A stretch of 64,000 bases of DNA, taken from NCBI GenBank assembly GCA_964642175.1, contig CAZXOK010000001.1:248001-312000 (forward strand). Direction: 5' to 3'. Both the position numbers and the translations under genes were made by a program. Shown here piece by piece: positions 7,941 to 17,493 of the stretch. The notes beneath the pieces were generated by a model. The model searched no databases, was not told the origin of the DNA, and saw only the letters and a list, made by a program, of their open reading frames with translations. This stretch comes from JANQGG01 sp964642175 (GTDB lineage: Bacteria; Bacteroidota; Chlorobiia; Chlorobiales; Chloroherpetonaceae). The stretch's first letter is position 1; each line of letters begins with the position of its first letter.

Positions 7941-10616
7941 TTAGTTTTTATACATTGAAAAAGGCCCAATTATAAATTCACCTTTCGTGTTAATAAATGC
8001 ATTTTTCTTGCCATCCAAAATAACCAATGCAAGTCCGTCCGTAAATGGGTACGCATCAACAAAATCACGTTGAAATGGATTTTTGCCTTTCTCATCCATA
8101 TAAAGCCATCTGCCTTTTTGTTTGGCCAAAGAAAATTTCCCGGGCTGTCCGTAAAACTCTTCTGCACTAATTTCTTGAACTTCTTTCCCATTTTCGTTGA
8201 TCAATACAAACTTATTCTCTCTATTACGACACACACCGTATTTTCCAAAGGCACGCCGGTAACCGTTATTAAACGACACCATATTTTTAAGATGTTTGAG
8301 CTGCCCGTGATTGATATGATAGGTAAAAAGGCGTGAACCTTTTCCCAGGAATAAATTTGGGTTCTGGGAGTTGAAATTCGTTTGAATATGGTCGTACTGA
8401 CTTGGGAGAACAGTGTTTCCCTCAGAATCAATCACCCCGTATTTTTTGGTACTGGAATCCAGGATCATCAAGTAAGTGTTGCCTGTATTATAAAAAACAA
8501 AAGCCCAACTTACATTTTTTGCAATTAATTGCAGCTTTTGATCGGATACACGCAGTTTATAAAGCTGTCCGTCTGTTGTAGATAGATATAAGATTTGATT
8601 ATCGGCAGTTTGGTAGATTTTTCTCAGGCTTTTCTTGAGCGGGATATCTGTAACAGAGTAATTATTGGTGTTCCAGACAATATTCTTTTCAGGATTATCG
8701 ATTTCTTTTAACCACAACAGCCCATTATAAAGATACGCTTTCAGGCGATACTTAACATCTGGTTGAATGATGGTGTTATTACTCCAATCGCGCATAGCGT
8801 AAGTCATAGTGCCACCGGGTTTCTGATATGCCAAAAATAAACCGACATTAATTGATTTTTGAAGCCCTTCGAACCAGGAATAAAAGGATGTTAACGAAGA
8901 CTTGGGATCTTCATCTAAGTTCAAATAGTTTGGGCTGGCAAAACCCTCTTGATTAAATGACATGATTCGGCCATTTCTGGCAAGTACATACTTAAATTCG
9001 GTGTTTAGTGCATCACCTTTCTCGATAATACCGTCACGAAATTCAAAGTTCTTTAATTGTTTGGGCGCTACTCTAAATGGACCATCTTTGAGAATCCGGA
9101 TCACTTTTTCAGGTTGATCGAAAGAAAAGGGGATCGGTAGGTATTGCGGGGCATTGGAAATAATTTCTCTGTCTTTACTTTTGAGTCGTAAGTAATTACC
9201 TGATTTGTACGTTTTGGCATATTTGCAGTTGTATCGGGCTTTCGGATTGATCATACTTTCCGGAATTTTAATAAAATCAAAAGAAGCACTGATATCTTTG
9301 GCTCGCTTGGGCACACACTTCAAGTTTTGATTAATAAAATAGATGTGCTTGCTGGTGAGTTTAGTATTCTGATATTTTTCTTTTAACGCCTCGTATTTTT
9401 CATCTGATAGTTCATCGGAGATATGTTCCAGATAATGCTCAATGCGTACCATTTTATCTATGCCAACCAGTCCGATTTTTTCTTTGTTATCCCAGGATGT
9501 TTCGTAGTAGATCGTTTTTAAAACCTCTTTACCTGTCCAGTTCATCAATCCAAAACGGGCCACAGCCTTACCGTTTTTAGAAAAAGCGCGCCCTATTCTT
9601 AAAAATCCATCATTGGGATTGATAAAATTGTATCCTAAACTGCGATCGAAAATAACCTTACCGTTTTTATCATAAACACTTACCAAATCAACAACCAAAT
9701 CTGTTGGGCTGATATTGTTCTTCCAGCCAATGCGAAAATAACCCTCGTCGTACGGGTTGCATGTTCTGACCTTATTTAATCGCATGGCATTTTCTTTCAG
9801 TATAAAGTAGAGGTTGCCATCTTCTGACTGCCATGTCTCTATTCGAGCATCAGAGTTTTTTATAATTTCCTTGCCATCTGAATTAATTGCTGAATAGAAA
9901 TACTTTTGTTGTTCTTTATTGTAATAATAAATAACCGCGATATCCTGATAAATTTTAAAGTTTGGTGTTCCTTCAATTTCTGAAGATTGATATTGAAGTA
10001 TTTGTCCTTTTTTATTCACCAAAGATGTTTTGCCCGATTTTTTATCCAGAACCACAATGGCAAATTCTGCGGGACTATAGTCGGAACCTATAAAATTTGA
10101 GGCTTTTTCGAATTTAAAATCTATGGCGATCTCGCCATTTGGGGTGATATAGCCATATTGGCCAAGCTTGTTTTTTGCCGCGATTAAACCACCATAATGA
10201 TCACCCAGTTGATCGTAGATCATTTCAACCACAAGCTCACCTTTGCGATTGATCATACCCATTTTTTTCTGCTTGTTCCAAACCATAGCATAATCATTCA
10301 CAAACAGGGAGGCATGTGCATATTTATCCGTGAAAGGGATAATGATCTGGTTTTGTTCATTGATGTATCCCCATTCATTTTTAAAATTTTGAACCGGTGC
10401 AATCCGGTTTTTACCCTTACTGAATGTACCGGCCTGTTTGTATTGAGGTTCAATAATAAACTTGCGCTCGCTTTGCTTATAAAAACCATATAGTTTTCCC
10501 ACAGTCGTCTTTTTATAGCGAGGCCAAAGCGGGGAGCTTTCTTGTGCGAAAAGAGCTATTGTTGAACTGATGATGAAGAGAATCAGAAAGCCTATGATCA
10601 GAAATGCATGCTTCAT
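7941..10616 (-). CDS. Large exported WG-repeat protein of unknown function
   Basis: 891 residues. A Sec signal peptide (residues 1-25, hydrophobic core FLIIGFLILFIISSTIALFA, cleavage near AQ) indicates a periplasmic or surface location. The N-terminal third carries several WG repeats of the form G-Y-I/F-x-x-x-G-x-I-x-x-x-Y/F (for example EWGYINEQNQIIIP, GYITPNGEIAID) and the C-terminus has another block (KYGVIDSEGNTVLPSQYD, GRWLYMDEKGKNPF, NAFINTKGEFIIGPF). The middle (about 300-640) is less repetitive. WG repeats form beta-propeller-like modules and are common in Bacteroidota; the function is unknown. It precedes purU by three bases. Confidence 0.82.
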   Translation of the reverse strand: MKHAFLIIGFLILFIISSTIALFAQESSPLWPRYKKTTVGKLYGFYKQSERKFIIEPQYKQAGTFSKGKNRIAPVQNFKNEWGYINEQNQIIIPFTDKYAHASLFVNDYAMVWNKQKKMGMINRKGELVVEMIYDQLGDHYGGLIAAKNKLGQYGYITPNGEIAIDFKFEKASNFIGSDYSPAEFAIVVLDKKSGKTSLVNKKGQILQYQSSEIEGTPNFKIYQDIAVIYYYNKEQQKYFYSAINSDGKEIIKNSDARIETWQSEDGNLYFILKENAMRLNKVRTCNPYDEGYFRIGWKNNISPTDLVVDLVSVYDKNGKVIFDRSLGYNFINPNDGFLRIGRAFSKNGKAVARFGLMNWTGKEVLKTIYYETSWDNKEKIGLVGIDKMVRIEHYLEHISDELSDEKYEALKEKYQNTKLTSKHIYFINQNLKCVPKRAKDISASFDFIKIPESMINPKARYNCKYAKTYKSGNYLRLKSKDREIISNAPQYLPIPFSFDQPEKVIRILKDGPFRVAPKQLKNFEFRDGIIEKGDALNTEFKYVLARNGRIMSFNQEGFASPNYLNLDEDPKSSLTSFYSWFEGLQKSINVGLFLAYQKPGGTMTYAMRDWSNNTIIQPDVKYRLKAYLYNGLLWLKEIDNPEKNIVWNTNNYSVTDIPLKKSLRKIYQTADNQILYLSTTDGQLYKLRVSDQKLQLIAKNVSWAFVFYNTGNTYLMILDSSTKKYGVIDSEGNTVLPSQYDHIQTNFNSQNPNLFLGKGSRLFTYHINHGQLKHLKNMVSFNNGYRRAFGKYGVCRNRENKFVLINENGKEVQEISAEEFYGQPGKFSLAKQKGRWLYMDEKGKNPFQRDFVDAYPFTDGLALVILDGKKNAFINTKGEFIIGPFSMYKN

Positions 10617-10705
10617 GATATGTTGGGATTATGCTGAAAGAATTTTTAGCTACCTAAAATTAAGAATGCATCAAAGAAATTGCATGCAGGGATGTTAAAT
10701 AATAA

Positions 10706-11227
10706 TTAGCTTTTGAAATCCAGGTGCAATAAGCTTGGTTGAATGCCCGAATTGGCCTGGTATTTTCCGCTTTTGTAAGTCTCAAAATCCCCTTCAATGC
10801 TGTGGTAGTAGATTTGGCAGACTTCCACTTCGGGGTAGATCCGGATGGGCTGCACGCAAAAGATCTCAAGTGTCCAGAAACCTTTAAAGCCAACATCCCC
10901 AAAACCAGCCGTGATATGGATAAACAAGCCCAGGCGTCCGATTGAAGAGCGTCCTTCCAGCATGGGCACATAGTTGTGAGTTTCGGTGTATTCCATGGTT
11001 CGGCCCAGGTATAGGGTATTGGGCTCCAGAACCAGGCCATCTTTTGGGATGATAAGTTTTTCGGTTGGATTGGGCTGTTTCATATCCAACGGCGAGCAGG
11101 TATATACCAGCAACTCGTTATGCAATTTCAGGTTATAACTGTTGGGATTGAGCTGACTTTGATGGTAAGGCTCAATAATAATATCCGTCCCCAACCTGGC
11201 TTCAATTTCTTTTCCAGAAAGGATCAT
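10706..11227 (-). CDS. dcd: dCTP deaminase
   Basis: Deaminates dCTP to dUTP, the first step of one route to dTMP; a few homologues also hydrolyse dUTP. 173 residues, close to the 173-193 usual for the family. Diagnostic stretches: INPNSYNL-like LNPNSYNLKLHNEL near residue 26, MLEGRSSIGRLGL (substrate loop), HITAGFGDVGFKG with the following TLEI segment that carries the catalytic glutamate, and a flexible C-terminal tail. It stands alone between the WG-protein gene and a lipoprotein gene on the same strand. Confidence 0.94.
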   Translation of the reverse strand: MILSGKEIEARLGTDIIIEPYHQSQLNPNSYNLKLHNELLVYTCSPLDMKQPNPTEKLIIPKDGLVLEPNTLYLGRTMEYTETHNYVPMLEGRSSIGRLGLFIHITAGFGDVGFKGFWTLEIFCVQPIRIYPEVEVCQIYYHSIEGDFETYKSGKYQANSGIQPSLLHLDFKS

Positions 11228-11368
11228 ATATCTGATGTTTTATAAATGATTGTAGAGACGAAAGATACGTTAAAATAAGATAATGACTGAACCGGAGTAT
11301 AAGATCTGGCTGAGACCTTACTAAAATCAGCCGGTATTTTTAGTGAAAAAAACTGATTTGTGACGGGG

Positions 11369-11845
11369 TTATTCAATAAGCTCTCCAGGGAGCATTTCCC
11401 GATCAAACTCTGCACCCCACGGACAGAAATTGCCATCCAACTGATCTAAAAAATAATCCAGGTGTTGCTCTACATAGCCTGGCATGGCATCGCACAGTTC
11501 GATGGAGTTTTCAACCAGATACCACTGGTTATCTTTAAACCGCCAGCTCCAACTGTAATTATACCCACCATTACCGCGCATGATGGAGCCATTTATATGC
11601 AGGTGCCGGTTCTGGGGTGGCAGCAATAAGAGGCTATCCAGGATATGCAACGTGGTTGTATCGGAGGTTCTGACGATAAAATTGTCCCTGGTGAGTTCAT
11701 TTTCTACATAAACCCGAAAGTACCGAAATTCATCTTTTGGAATGCGGTTTTTCTGCGGAGGCGTGGCGCTATCACACGAAATCACCAAGAAGAGAAGTAA
11801 GAAAACAAGACAGTTAAAGACCGGGTTTTTGGTGGTGTGTTTCAT
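11369..11845 (-). CDS. Predicted lipoprotein of unknown function
   Basis: 158 residues. The N-terminus is a type II signal: a charged start, a hydrophobic run (LVFLLLFLVIS) and a lipobox cysteine at residue 24 (VISC), with Asp at +2. The mature chain has RYFRVYVENELTRDNFIVRT and a Trp/Tyr-rich motif (NYSWSWRFKDNQWYLVE) that looks like a beta-sandwich, and two further cysteines. I recognise no family with confidence; the strand pattern recalls small calmodulin-like or BP74-type beta domains, but this is weak. It is flanked by dcd and a DoxX-like gene on the same strand. Confidence 0.6.
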   Translation of the reverse strand: MKHTTKNPVFNCLVFLLLFLVISCDSATPPQKNRIPKDEFRYFRVYVENELTRDNFIVRTSDTTTLHILDSLLLLPPQNRHLHINGSIMRGNGGYNYSWSWRFKDNQWYLVENSIELCDAMPGYVEQHLDYFLDQLDGNFCPWGAEFDREMLPGELIE

Positions 11846-11909
11846 AATTCAGAAACCAGGTTAGAGGCATATATGCCTGACAAGATGTGTTGAGTTATTG
11901 TTCTTTGGG

Positions 11910-12278
11910 TTAGTCGACGTAAGTGGATTTATCTTTAAATACATAGGAAACAACCAACAGGATAATCGCAATGATTGCAGGGGCATATTCTCCATCCCGG
12001 ATGTATAGGTGTGCTGAGAGAGCAAGAATGAAATTAAAGAAAAAACCAGCGTATGCCCATTCCTTTAAAGCGTTTGAAAGTTTAGTCCATATGAAAACCA
12101 AACCTAATATTTTGGCGATTGCCAGCGGATATATGATATAAGTTGGATAACCTAATTTTATGAACGACTCAGCCACCATATCGTAGTTAAAAAAATACAT
12201 ACCGGCCGAAAGCAGCATAAGTGCAGTTAAAAGCCCTGTAGCTATGTAGTAAATAATCTGATTTTTATTGAGTGTCAT
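11910..12278 (-). CDS. DoxX-like integral membrane protein
   Basis: 122 residues with four predicted membrane helices (about 8-28, 45-64, 70-90, 96-117) and the DoxX_2 pattern AGMYFFNYDMVAESFIKLGYP in the first half. DoxX-like proteins are small four-helix membrane proteins of largely unknown function; some associate with terminal oxidases or oxidative-stress complexes. No quinone or heme ligands are evident. It is isolated, with about 140 bases to the citrate synthase stop on one side and a lipoprotein gene on the other. Confidence 0.72.
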   Translation of the reverse strand: MTLNKNQIIYYIATGLLTALMLLSAGMYFFNYDMVAESFIKLGYPTYIIYPLAIAKILGLVFIWTKLSNALKEWAYAGFFFNFILALSAHLYIRDGEYAPAIIAIILLVVSYVFKDKSTYVD

Positions 12279-12376
12279 AATGCTTCAGTTTATATCTGTA
12301 AAAACAACTTTAAGAATTTTTAATATGTCTTGACCTATTGAAAATAATCTGGTGAATCTGGAGTTAATATGAGTAT

Positions 12377-12407
12377 AAAAAAAAGCCGCTTGTTTGAAAA
12401 GCGGCTT
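12377..12407 (-). terminator. Rho-independent terminator of the citrate synthase gene
   Basis: The stem is 12383-12390 AAGCCGCT with 12400-12407 AGCGGCTT and a 9-base loop. Eight A residues at 12377-12384 form the T-run on the minus strand, just past the gltA stop at 12418. A T-run on the plus side also exists. Confidence 0.85.
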
Positions 12408-12417
12408 TTTTATTGAG

Positions 12418-13710
12418 TTACCGTTTATTTATTGAGACAAAACTGCGTTTGGCAGGGCCAACATAATTTTGCCTTGGCCGGCCGATCACGCGTTTCGGAT
12501 CGCGGATCATTTCCTGCCACTGGGCCATCCAGCCTATCATGCGTCCGAGTGAGAAGATCACCGTAAACATACTGGTTGGAAATTTCAGGGCTTTGTAAAT
12601 AATGCCGGAGTAGAAATCCACGTTTGGATAGAGTTTCTTTTCAATGAAGTATTCATCGGTGAGTGCAATTTCTTCAAGTCTTAAGGCTATTTCGAACAAC
12701 GGATCATTGCCATCAAGTTTTTCAACGATCTCCTTGGCGATATTGCGGATAATTTTGGCACGCGGGTCATAGTTTTTATACACGCGATGTCCGAAGCCCA
12801 TCAGGCGAAACGGATCGTCTTTGTCTTTGGCTCTATCAATAAACTTCGGAATGTTATCGGGTGTGCCGATCTCTTCCAGCATTTTTATCACGGCTTCGTT
12901 GGCGCCGCCATGAGCCGGGCCCCACAAACACCCAATACCAGCCGAGGCTGCTGCAAAAGGATTAGCGCCGGATGAGCCGGCCAGTCGAACGGTTGAAGTA
13001 GAGGCGTTTTGCTCGTGATCGGCATGCAGCAGTAAGGTCACGTCCAGGGCCTTGGCATGCAAGGGATCAATTTCGTATGGTTCGGCCGGAACGGCATACA
13101 TCATGTGCAGGAAGTTTTCGGCATACGAAAGATCGTTGCGAGGATAGACAAACGGTTGTCCGTGGGTATGTTTATAAGCCATTGCCGCCAGGGTAGGTAA
13201 CTTGGCCAGCAGCCGGTGAACAGAAATCTCCTGGTGCTTGGGATCGGTGATATCCAGTGAATCATGGTAAAACGAGCTCATGGCGCCAACCATACCAACC
13301 AGGATAGACATGGGATGGGCATCGCGCCGGAAGCCATTGACAAAGTTCTTAAAACCTTCATGTACCATCGAGTGATGCTTGATGGTAAAGCTGAATTTCT
13401 CATATTCGTCCTTAGTGGGCAATTCCCCATACATGATCAGGTAACAGACCTCCAAAAAGTTGCTATGCTCCGACAGCTCTTCAATGGGATAGCCACGATA
13501 CAACAATATGCCTTTATCGCCATCGATGTAGGTGATTTTACTTTCGCAACTGGCCGTAGATTTATATCCGGGATCGAACGTAAACAAGCCTGTTTTTTTG
13601 TAAAGCTGTTGGATATCAAAAACATCCGGGCCATGTGTTCCTTTCAACAATGGAAATTCATGACTTTCACCGGTGGCATTATTGGTGATCGTAACTGTAT
13701 TTTTACCCAT
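12418..13710 (-). CDS. gltA: Citrate synthase (type II, hexameric class)
   Basis: Condenses acetyl-CoA with oxaloacetate to citrate at the entry of the TCA cycle. 430 residues, matching the E. coli-like type II class, which has an N-terminal beta domain (VTITNNATGESHEFPLLKG). Signatures: LHADHEQNASTSTVR with an active-site His, GPAHGGANEAV, and the classic GFGHRVYKNYDPRAKI with His and the oxaloacetate-binding Arg. The start is the ATG at 13710, preceded on the minus strand by an AAGGAG-like ribosome binding site (CTCCTT at 13717-13722). The terminator at 12377-12407 ends it as a single-gene transcript. Confidence 0.97.
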   Translation of the reverse strand: MGKNTVTITNNATGESHEFPLLKGTHGPDVFDIQQLYKKTGLFTFDPGYKSTASCESKITYIDGDKGILLYRGYPIEELSEHSNFLEVCYLIMYGELPTKDEYEKFSFTIKHHSMVHEGFKNFVNGFRRDAHPMSILVGMVGAMSSFYHDSLDITDPKHQEISVHRLLAKLPTLAAMAYKHTHGQPFVYPRNDLSYAENFLHMMYAVPAEPYEIDPLHAKALDVTLLLHADHEQNASTSTVRLAGSSGANPFAAASAGIGCLWGPAHGGANEAVIKMLEEIGTPDNIPKFIDRAKDKDDPFRLMGFGHRVYKNYDPRAKIIRNIAKEIVEKLDGNDPLFEIALRLEEIALTDEYFIEKKLYPNVDFYSGIIYKALKFPTSMFTVIFSLGRMIGWMAQWQEMIRDPKRVIGRPRQNYVGPAKRSFVSINKR

Positions 13711-13798
13711 ATTTAGCTCCTTGGCATTGTAATGTTTTAAAAAGGATTGGTGTGAATGACTTAAATTGTTGAGTAATACGAAGAGATATTGCTACAAG

Positions 13799-13822
13799 GT
13801 TTAGTTTTAGATAAAGCTAAAC
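13799..13822 (+). other. Hairpin in the divergent gltA/nucleoside phosphorylase intergenic region
   Basis: GTTTAG (13799-13804) pairs with CTAAAC (13817-13822), extended inward by a T-G pair and TTT/AAA, giving a 10-11 bp stem followed by ATTATTTTTG. It resembles a weak attenuator or an operator between two divergent genes. The function is unproven. Confidence 0.35.
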
Positions 13823-13920
13823 ATTATTTTTGAATTGAACGGTATCCCAGAACTAAAAATTGCATCTTCCCATAATTGAGCATTAGCTTCATATTTGATT
13901 AAGGCTGAAGGAATACCCAC

Positions 13921-15240
13921 ATGAATCCGGTTGAACTGATCATAAAAAAACGCAACGGAGAGTCTTTAACCACAGAAGAGATTCGTGATTTTTTTACCCG
14001 GTATCAGAATGGTTCCTTGCCCGATTACCAGATGTCGGCCATGCTAATGGCCATGTATTTTAATCCCTTATCCAATGATGAACTGGCTGCCTTATGCCAC
14101 CAGATGATCCACAGCGGAACGGTTCTGGATCTTTCGGCAATAGAAAAACCCAAAATTGATAAACACTCCACCGGTGGCGTAGGAGATAAAACCTCCCTGA
14201 TCCTGGCGCCGATCGTTGCAAGTCTGGGGATTGTAGTACCGATGGTCTCGGGACGGGGATTGGGCCATACCGGCGGCACGTTGGATAAACTGGAATCAAT
14301 TCCCGGCTTTTCTGTTGGCTTAACTCTGTCTGATTTTCAAAAGCAGTTGCAAACAATTGATTGCGGTCTGATCGGGCAAACCCGGGATATGGCCCCGCTG
14401 GATAAATCGCTCTATGCGCTGCGCGATGTAACCGGCACCGTGGAGTCTATTCCACTTATCGCAGCCAGCATTATGTCCAAGAAAATCGCTTCGGGATTGG
14501 ATGGGTTGGTGCTGGATGTCAAGACCGGAGAGGGGGCATTTATGAAAACACTGCAGCAATCCCAAGCTCTTGCCGAAACCCTGCTTTCGGTGGCCGAGGC
14601 CTACCGGAAGCCCGCCGTTGCGTTTATAACTGACATGAATGAGCCCTTAGGCTGCGGGGTGGGAAACTGGCTTGAAGTGAAGGAATGTCTGGCATGTTTG
14701 CAAGGCGAGCAGGTGGAGGATCTGATGGAGGTAAGCCTTACGCTCGCCGGGGCAATGATCCATTTAGGCGGCAAAGCCGATTCTACAGAGGAGGGTAAAG
14801 CGATGGCCCGTACCCAGATCACCTCGGGAAAAGCCTATGAGAAATTTTTAGACATCGTCCGCGCCCAACATGGCGATGTGCATTACCTGGAATCACCGGC
14901 ACACTATCCCGAATCAAAGTACAGCTACGAACTCTGTGCAACAGAAACCGGGTATATTACAGGTATTGATGCCCGGGAAGTTGGTTTTTGCGCCATCATG
15001 CTGGGCGCCGGAAGGCAAACTATGGCAGAGAGTGTGGATCCGAAAGCAGGCATCGTATTCGAAAAAAAATGTGGTGGTTTTGTGAAAAAGGGCCAGAGTA
15101 TGCTTGAACTCTATACCGACAAGGCCGAATGCCTGGAGAAAGTTACTGAGCGTTTAAAGGCAGCGATTACAATTTCTTCAGAAAACATCCCTATCAAACC
15201 GAAAGTATTGGAGAAAATCGAGCAAAAGCTTAAAAATTAG
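13921..15240 (+). CDS. Pyrimidine-nucleoside (thymidine) phosphorylase
   Basis: Phosphorolysis of thymidine, deoxyuridine or uridine to the free base and (deoxy)ribose-1-phosphate, for salvage or catabolism. 439 residues, the family size. An N-terminal helical dimer domain is followed by the phosphate and nucleoside site: the signature KHSTGGVGDKTSL near residue 80, then SGRGLGHTGGTLDKLESIPG, and TRDMAPLDKSLYALRD. The C-terminal alpha/beta domain contains the small lobe with KKGQSMLELYT. These features do not separate Pdp (broad specificity) from DeoA. It is transcribed alone, diverging from gltA. Confidence 0.92.
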   Translation: MNPVELIIKKRNGESLTTEEIRDFFTRYQNGSLPDYQMSAMLMAMYFNPLSNDELAALCHQMIHSGTVLDLSAIEKPKIDKHSTGGVGDKTSLILAPIVASLGIVVPMVSGRGLGHTGGTLDKLESIPGFSVGLTLSDFQKQLQTIDCGLIGQTRDMAPLDKSLYALRDVTGTVESIPLIAASIMSKKIASGLDGLVLDVKTGEGAFMKTLQQSQALAETLLSVAEAYRKPAVAFITDMNEPLGCGVGNWLEVKECLACLQGEQVEDLMEVSLTLAGAMIHLGGKADSTEEGKAMARTQITSGKAYEKFLDIVRAQHGDVHYLESPAHYPESKYSYELCATETGYITGIDAREVGFCAIMLGAGRQTMAESVDPKAGIVFEKKCGGFVKKGQSMLELYTDKAECLEKVTERLKAAITISSENIPIKPKVLEKIEQKLKN

Positions 15241-15442
15241 ACGTTTGACCCTAAAAACAGTGTCCTGATATTTCGTTTTTTAAATGAAAACTTCCTAATT
15301 TCATCAGTTAGCTGACGCTTTAGTTGAGCGTTCAACGCAACATCTCTAACCAGATATCTCAGTTCTTTTCATAAGCATAACTTATTTGATTATTTCTCTA
15401 ATAATTAAGTTACACTTCAAAAAACACTAAATGGGAGCGACC

Positions 15443-16777
15443 ATGAAAAAAACCAAACTCGCACTCGCTATTACCCTTTGTTTTAGTCTGGGTGTTATGC
15501 AACATGCATTTGCAGCCGGGTTCAAACTAAACGAGCATGATGCTAAAGCTTCGGGTATGATGAATGCTTTCACTGCTCTGGCCGATAATCCTTCGGCATT
15601 GCATTACAATCCGGCCGGTATTGTTCAATTAGATGGCATAAATGCCCAGGCTGGTTTCGGCTACTTTATCCCTTCTGCTTCGTTTAAAAGTGCCGGTACA
15701 TCTGCTTTTGGTACGGATGGCGAAACCACAGATGTTCAAACCGATAACTTCCTGGTACCTTATCTTTATTTTACATACAAACTCAACGATCAGTGGAGTT
15801 TTGGTTTCTCTGAAACCACACCGTTTGGCCTGGGCACCGAATGGCCTGGAGATTGGGAAGGCCGCTATATTACCGGTGGTCAAAAAGCCGAAGTGAAAAC
15901 CATTAATTTGCAAGGCACCATTGCTTATAAGCCATTAGAAAATGTGTCCATTGCCTTCAGCCCACAGTATCAGTACTTCGATGTGGAACTTATGAACAAG
16001 TTACCTGATGGTGTACCTAATCCTTCTCCTCCTCCAGCTGTTTTATTCCTAAATAATGGTGAAGATCTTGGTGTAAGATTGATCGGTGATAACTGGCAGT
16101 TTGGCTGGAACCTGTCTACCATGATCTGGGCAACCGAGAACATCCGGATTGGGGCATTGTACCAGGCTTCAATGGAGCATGAAGTTTCCGGAACACTTAC
16201 AATTAGCGGTATTGATGGCTCATTACATCCACTTGTTGGTGAATATGATGCCAAGGCTAAAGTTGAGCTGCCGGCTTCATTCTCGTTGGGTGTAGCCTGG
16301 TTAGACGAGCAGTACGGTGTTGAGCTGGATGTGATCTGGGAAGGCTGGTCGAGTTACGATAAACTGGCTGTGGATTCCGATGAATTTAAAACAGCTTCCG
16401 GCGGTCAGGAAGTGTCTGTAGAAAAGAACTGGGATGATGTGTTTTCTTACCGCATAGGCGGATTTTACAAACTCACCCCGGTTTATGAACTGCGTGCAGG
16501 ACTGAGTTATGTACCAACACCCGTCCCTACAGAAACACTGGATGTATTGATGCCAACCCAGGATCGCTGGTATTTTGCCTTTGGTGGCGGTGCCCAGTTT
16601 GATCAGTTTTCTGTGAATGCTTCTGCCATGTACCTGACAGACAGCGTGGATGAATTTGATAACGACGTTGGGAACTATGGCGTTGAATTAGGCAATCCGG
16701 CTTTAGGGAACATGACAGGTAATTTTGAAAGTGTTGGCGTGTTTATCTTTAACCTTGATGTGGCTTACCGTTTTTAA
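15443..16777 (+). CDS. FadL/OmpP1/TodX-family outer-membrane transporter
   Basis: Outer-membrane beta-barrel likely to take up hydrophobic compounds. 444 residues from the chosen ATG at 15443, which has GGAG at 15434-15437 five bases upstream and a proper signal peptide (MKKTKLALAITLCFSLG, cleavage after AFA). An in-frame ATG at 15431 lies too close to that SD. The mature protein starts with the family hallmark AGFKLNEHDAKASGMMNAF, then ADNPSALHYNPAG and a long barrel of alternating strands ending in a terminal aromatic (VAYRF). Members transport long-chain fatty acids, toluene or other aromatics; the ligand is unknown. It ends at a strong bidirectional terminator. Confidence 0.9.
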   Translation: MKKTKLALAITLCFSLGVMQHAFAAGFKLNEHDAKASGMMNAFTALADNPSALHYNPAGIVQLDGINAQAGFGYFIPSASFKSAGTSAFGTDGETTDVQTDNFLVPYLYFTYKLNDQWSFGFSETTPFGLGTEWPGDWEGRYITGGQKAEVKTINLQGTIAYKPLENVSIAFSPQYQYFDVELMNKLPDGVPNPSPPPAVLFLNNGEDLGVRLIGDNWQFGWNLSTMIWATENIRIGALYQASMEHEVSGTLTISGIDGSLHPLVGEYDAKAKVELPASFSLGVAWLDEQYGVELDVIWEGWSSYDKLAVDSDEFKTASGGQEVSVEKNWDDVFSYRIGGFYKLTPVYELRAGLSYVPTPVPTETLDVLMPTQDRWYFAFGGGAQFDQFSVNASAMYLTDSVDEFDNDVGNYGVELGNPALGNMTGNFESVGVFIFNLDVAYRF

Positions 16778-16804
16778 TTTCATAAGTCTTAAGACCTGAA
16801 ACAC

Positions 16805-16830
16805 AAAGAGCCTGCAAAAACAGGCTCTTT
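16805..16830. terminator. Bidirectional terminator between the FadL-like gene and rubrerythrin
   Basis: A perfect 10-bp inverted repeat, AAAGAGCCTG (16805-16814) with CAGGCTCTTT (16821-16830), and a 6-base loop CAAAAA, sit between two convergent genes. T and A runs on both flanks let it work on both strands. Confidence 0.85.
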
Positions 16831-16854
16831 TCATTTCGCTAAAATTTAATAAGC

Positions 16855-17433
16855 TTACCAGTTTTCGCCAAGAATCTCAAAATGAGACTGAGGCTTTAAG
16901 CAGGCCGGGCATACTTTAGGCGCATCTTCACCTTCATGTAAATATCCGCAATTGATGCAGCGCCAGATGATTTTTCCATTGCGTTTGAACACGTGGCCGT
17001 CTTTAAGGTTTTTCTCCAGGTCGCGGTAGCGTTTGCCATGTTGCTTTTCAGCCACACAGATGGCTTCAAAAGCGCGGGCAACCGGCTCAAAACCTTCCTG
17101 GCGTGCAACGTTGGCAAACTCAGGATACAGGGTTTCCCATTCTTCTTCTTCACCTGAAGCAGCTTCGTTAAGGTTTTCCAGAGTTGTTCCCACTTTTCCG
17201 GCAGGATACATGGCCTGGATTTCCAATCCGCCGCCATCCAAAAAGCTGAAGAAGCGTTTGGCATGTTCACGCTCCTGATCGGCTGTTTCTTCAAAGATTT
17301 CAGCTATTTGCATTAACCCTTCTTCGCGTGCTTTTTCAGCAAAAAACGTGTAACGGTTACGTGCTTGTGATTCGCCGGCAAAAGCCTTCAAAAGATTTTT
17401 TTCGGTTTGAGTGCCTTTAACACTTTGAGCCAT
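16855..17433 (-). CDS. rbr: Rubrerythrin
   Basis: Non-heme di-iron peroxidase that detoxifies hydrogen peroxide in anaerobes. 192 residues, the usual size. The N-terminal four-helix ferritin-like domain carries the E-x-x-H pattern twice (ETADQEREHAKRFF and AICVAEKQHGKRYR). The C-terminal rubredoxin-like domain has two CxxC pairs in WRCINCGYLHEG and VCPACLKPQ. It needs an electron donor, most plausibly a rubredoxin, and the gene directly upstream encodes a rubredoxin-fused protein 60 bases away. A GGAG ribosome site lies just before the ATG on the minus strand. Confidence 0.97.
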   Translation of the reverse strand: MAQSVKGTQTEKNLLKAFAGESQARNRYTFFAEKAREEGLMQIAEIFEETADQEREHAKRFFSFLDGGGLEIQAMYPAGKVGTTLENLNEAASGEEEEWETLYPEFANVARQEGFEPVARAFEAICVAEKQHGKRYRDLEKNLKDGHVFKRNGKIIWRCINCGYLHEGEDAPKVCPACLKPQSHFEILGENW

Positions 17434-17493
17434 AATTTTCTCCTTTAAATGTGTTTTTAATGGTAGTCATTCTAAAATGAACGGTGTAATGTA

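Noticed and set aside
11224..11436. 70-codon frame between dcd and the lipoprotein gene
   Set aside because: It overlaps the 3' end of the lipoprotein gene in another frame and the translation looks random.
15431..15442. Earlier ATG for the FadL-like protein
   Set aside because: It leaves no room for the SD, and GGAG at 15434-15437 is placed correctly for the ATG at 15443.
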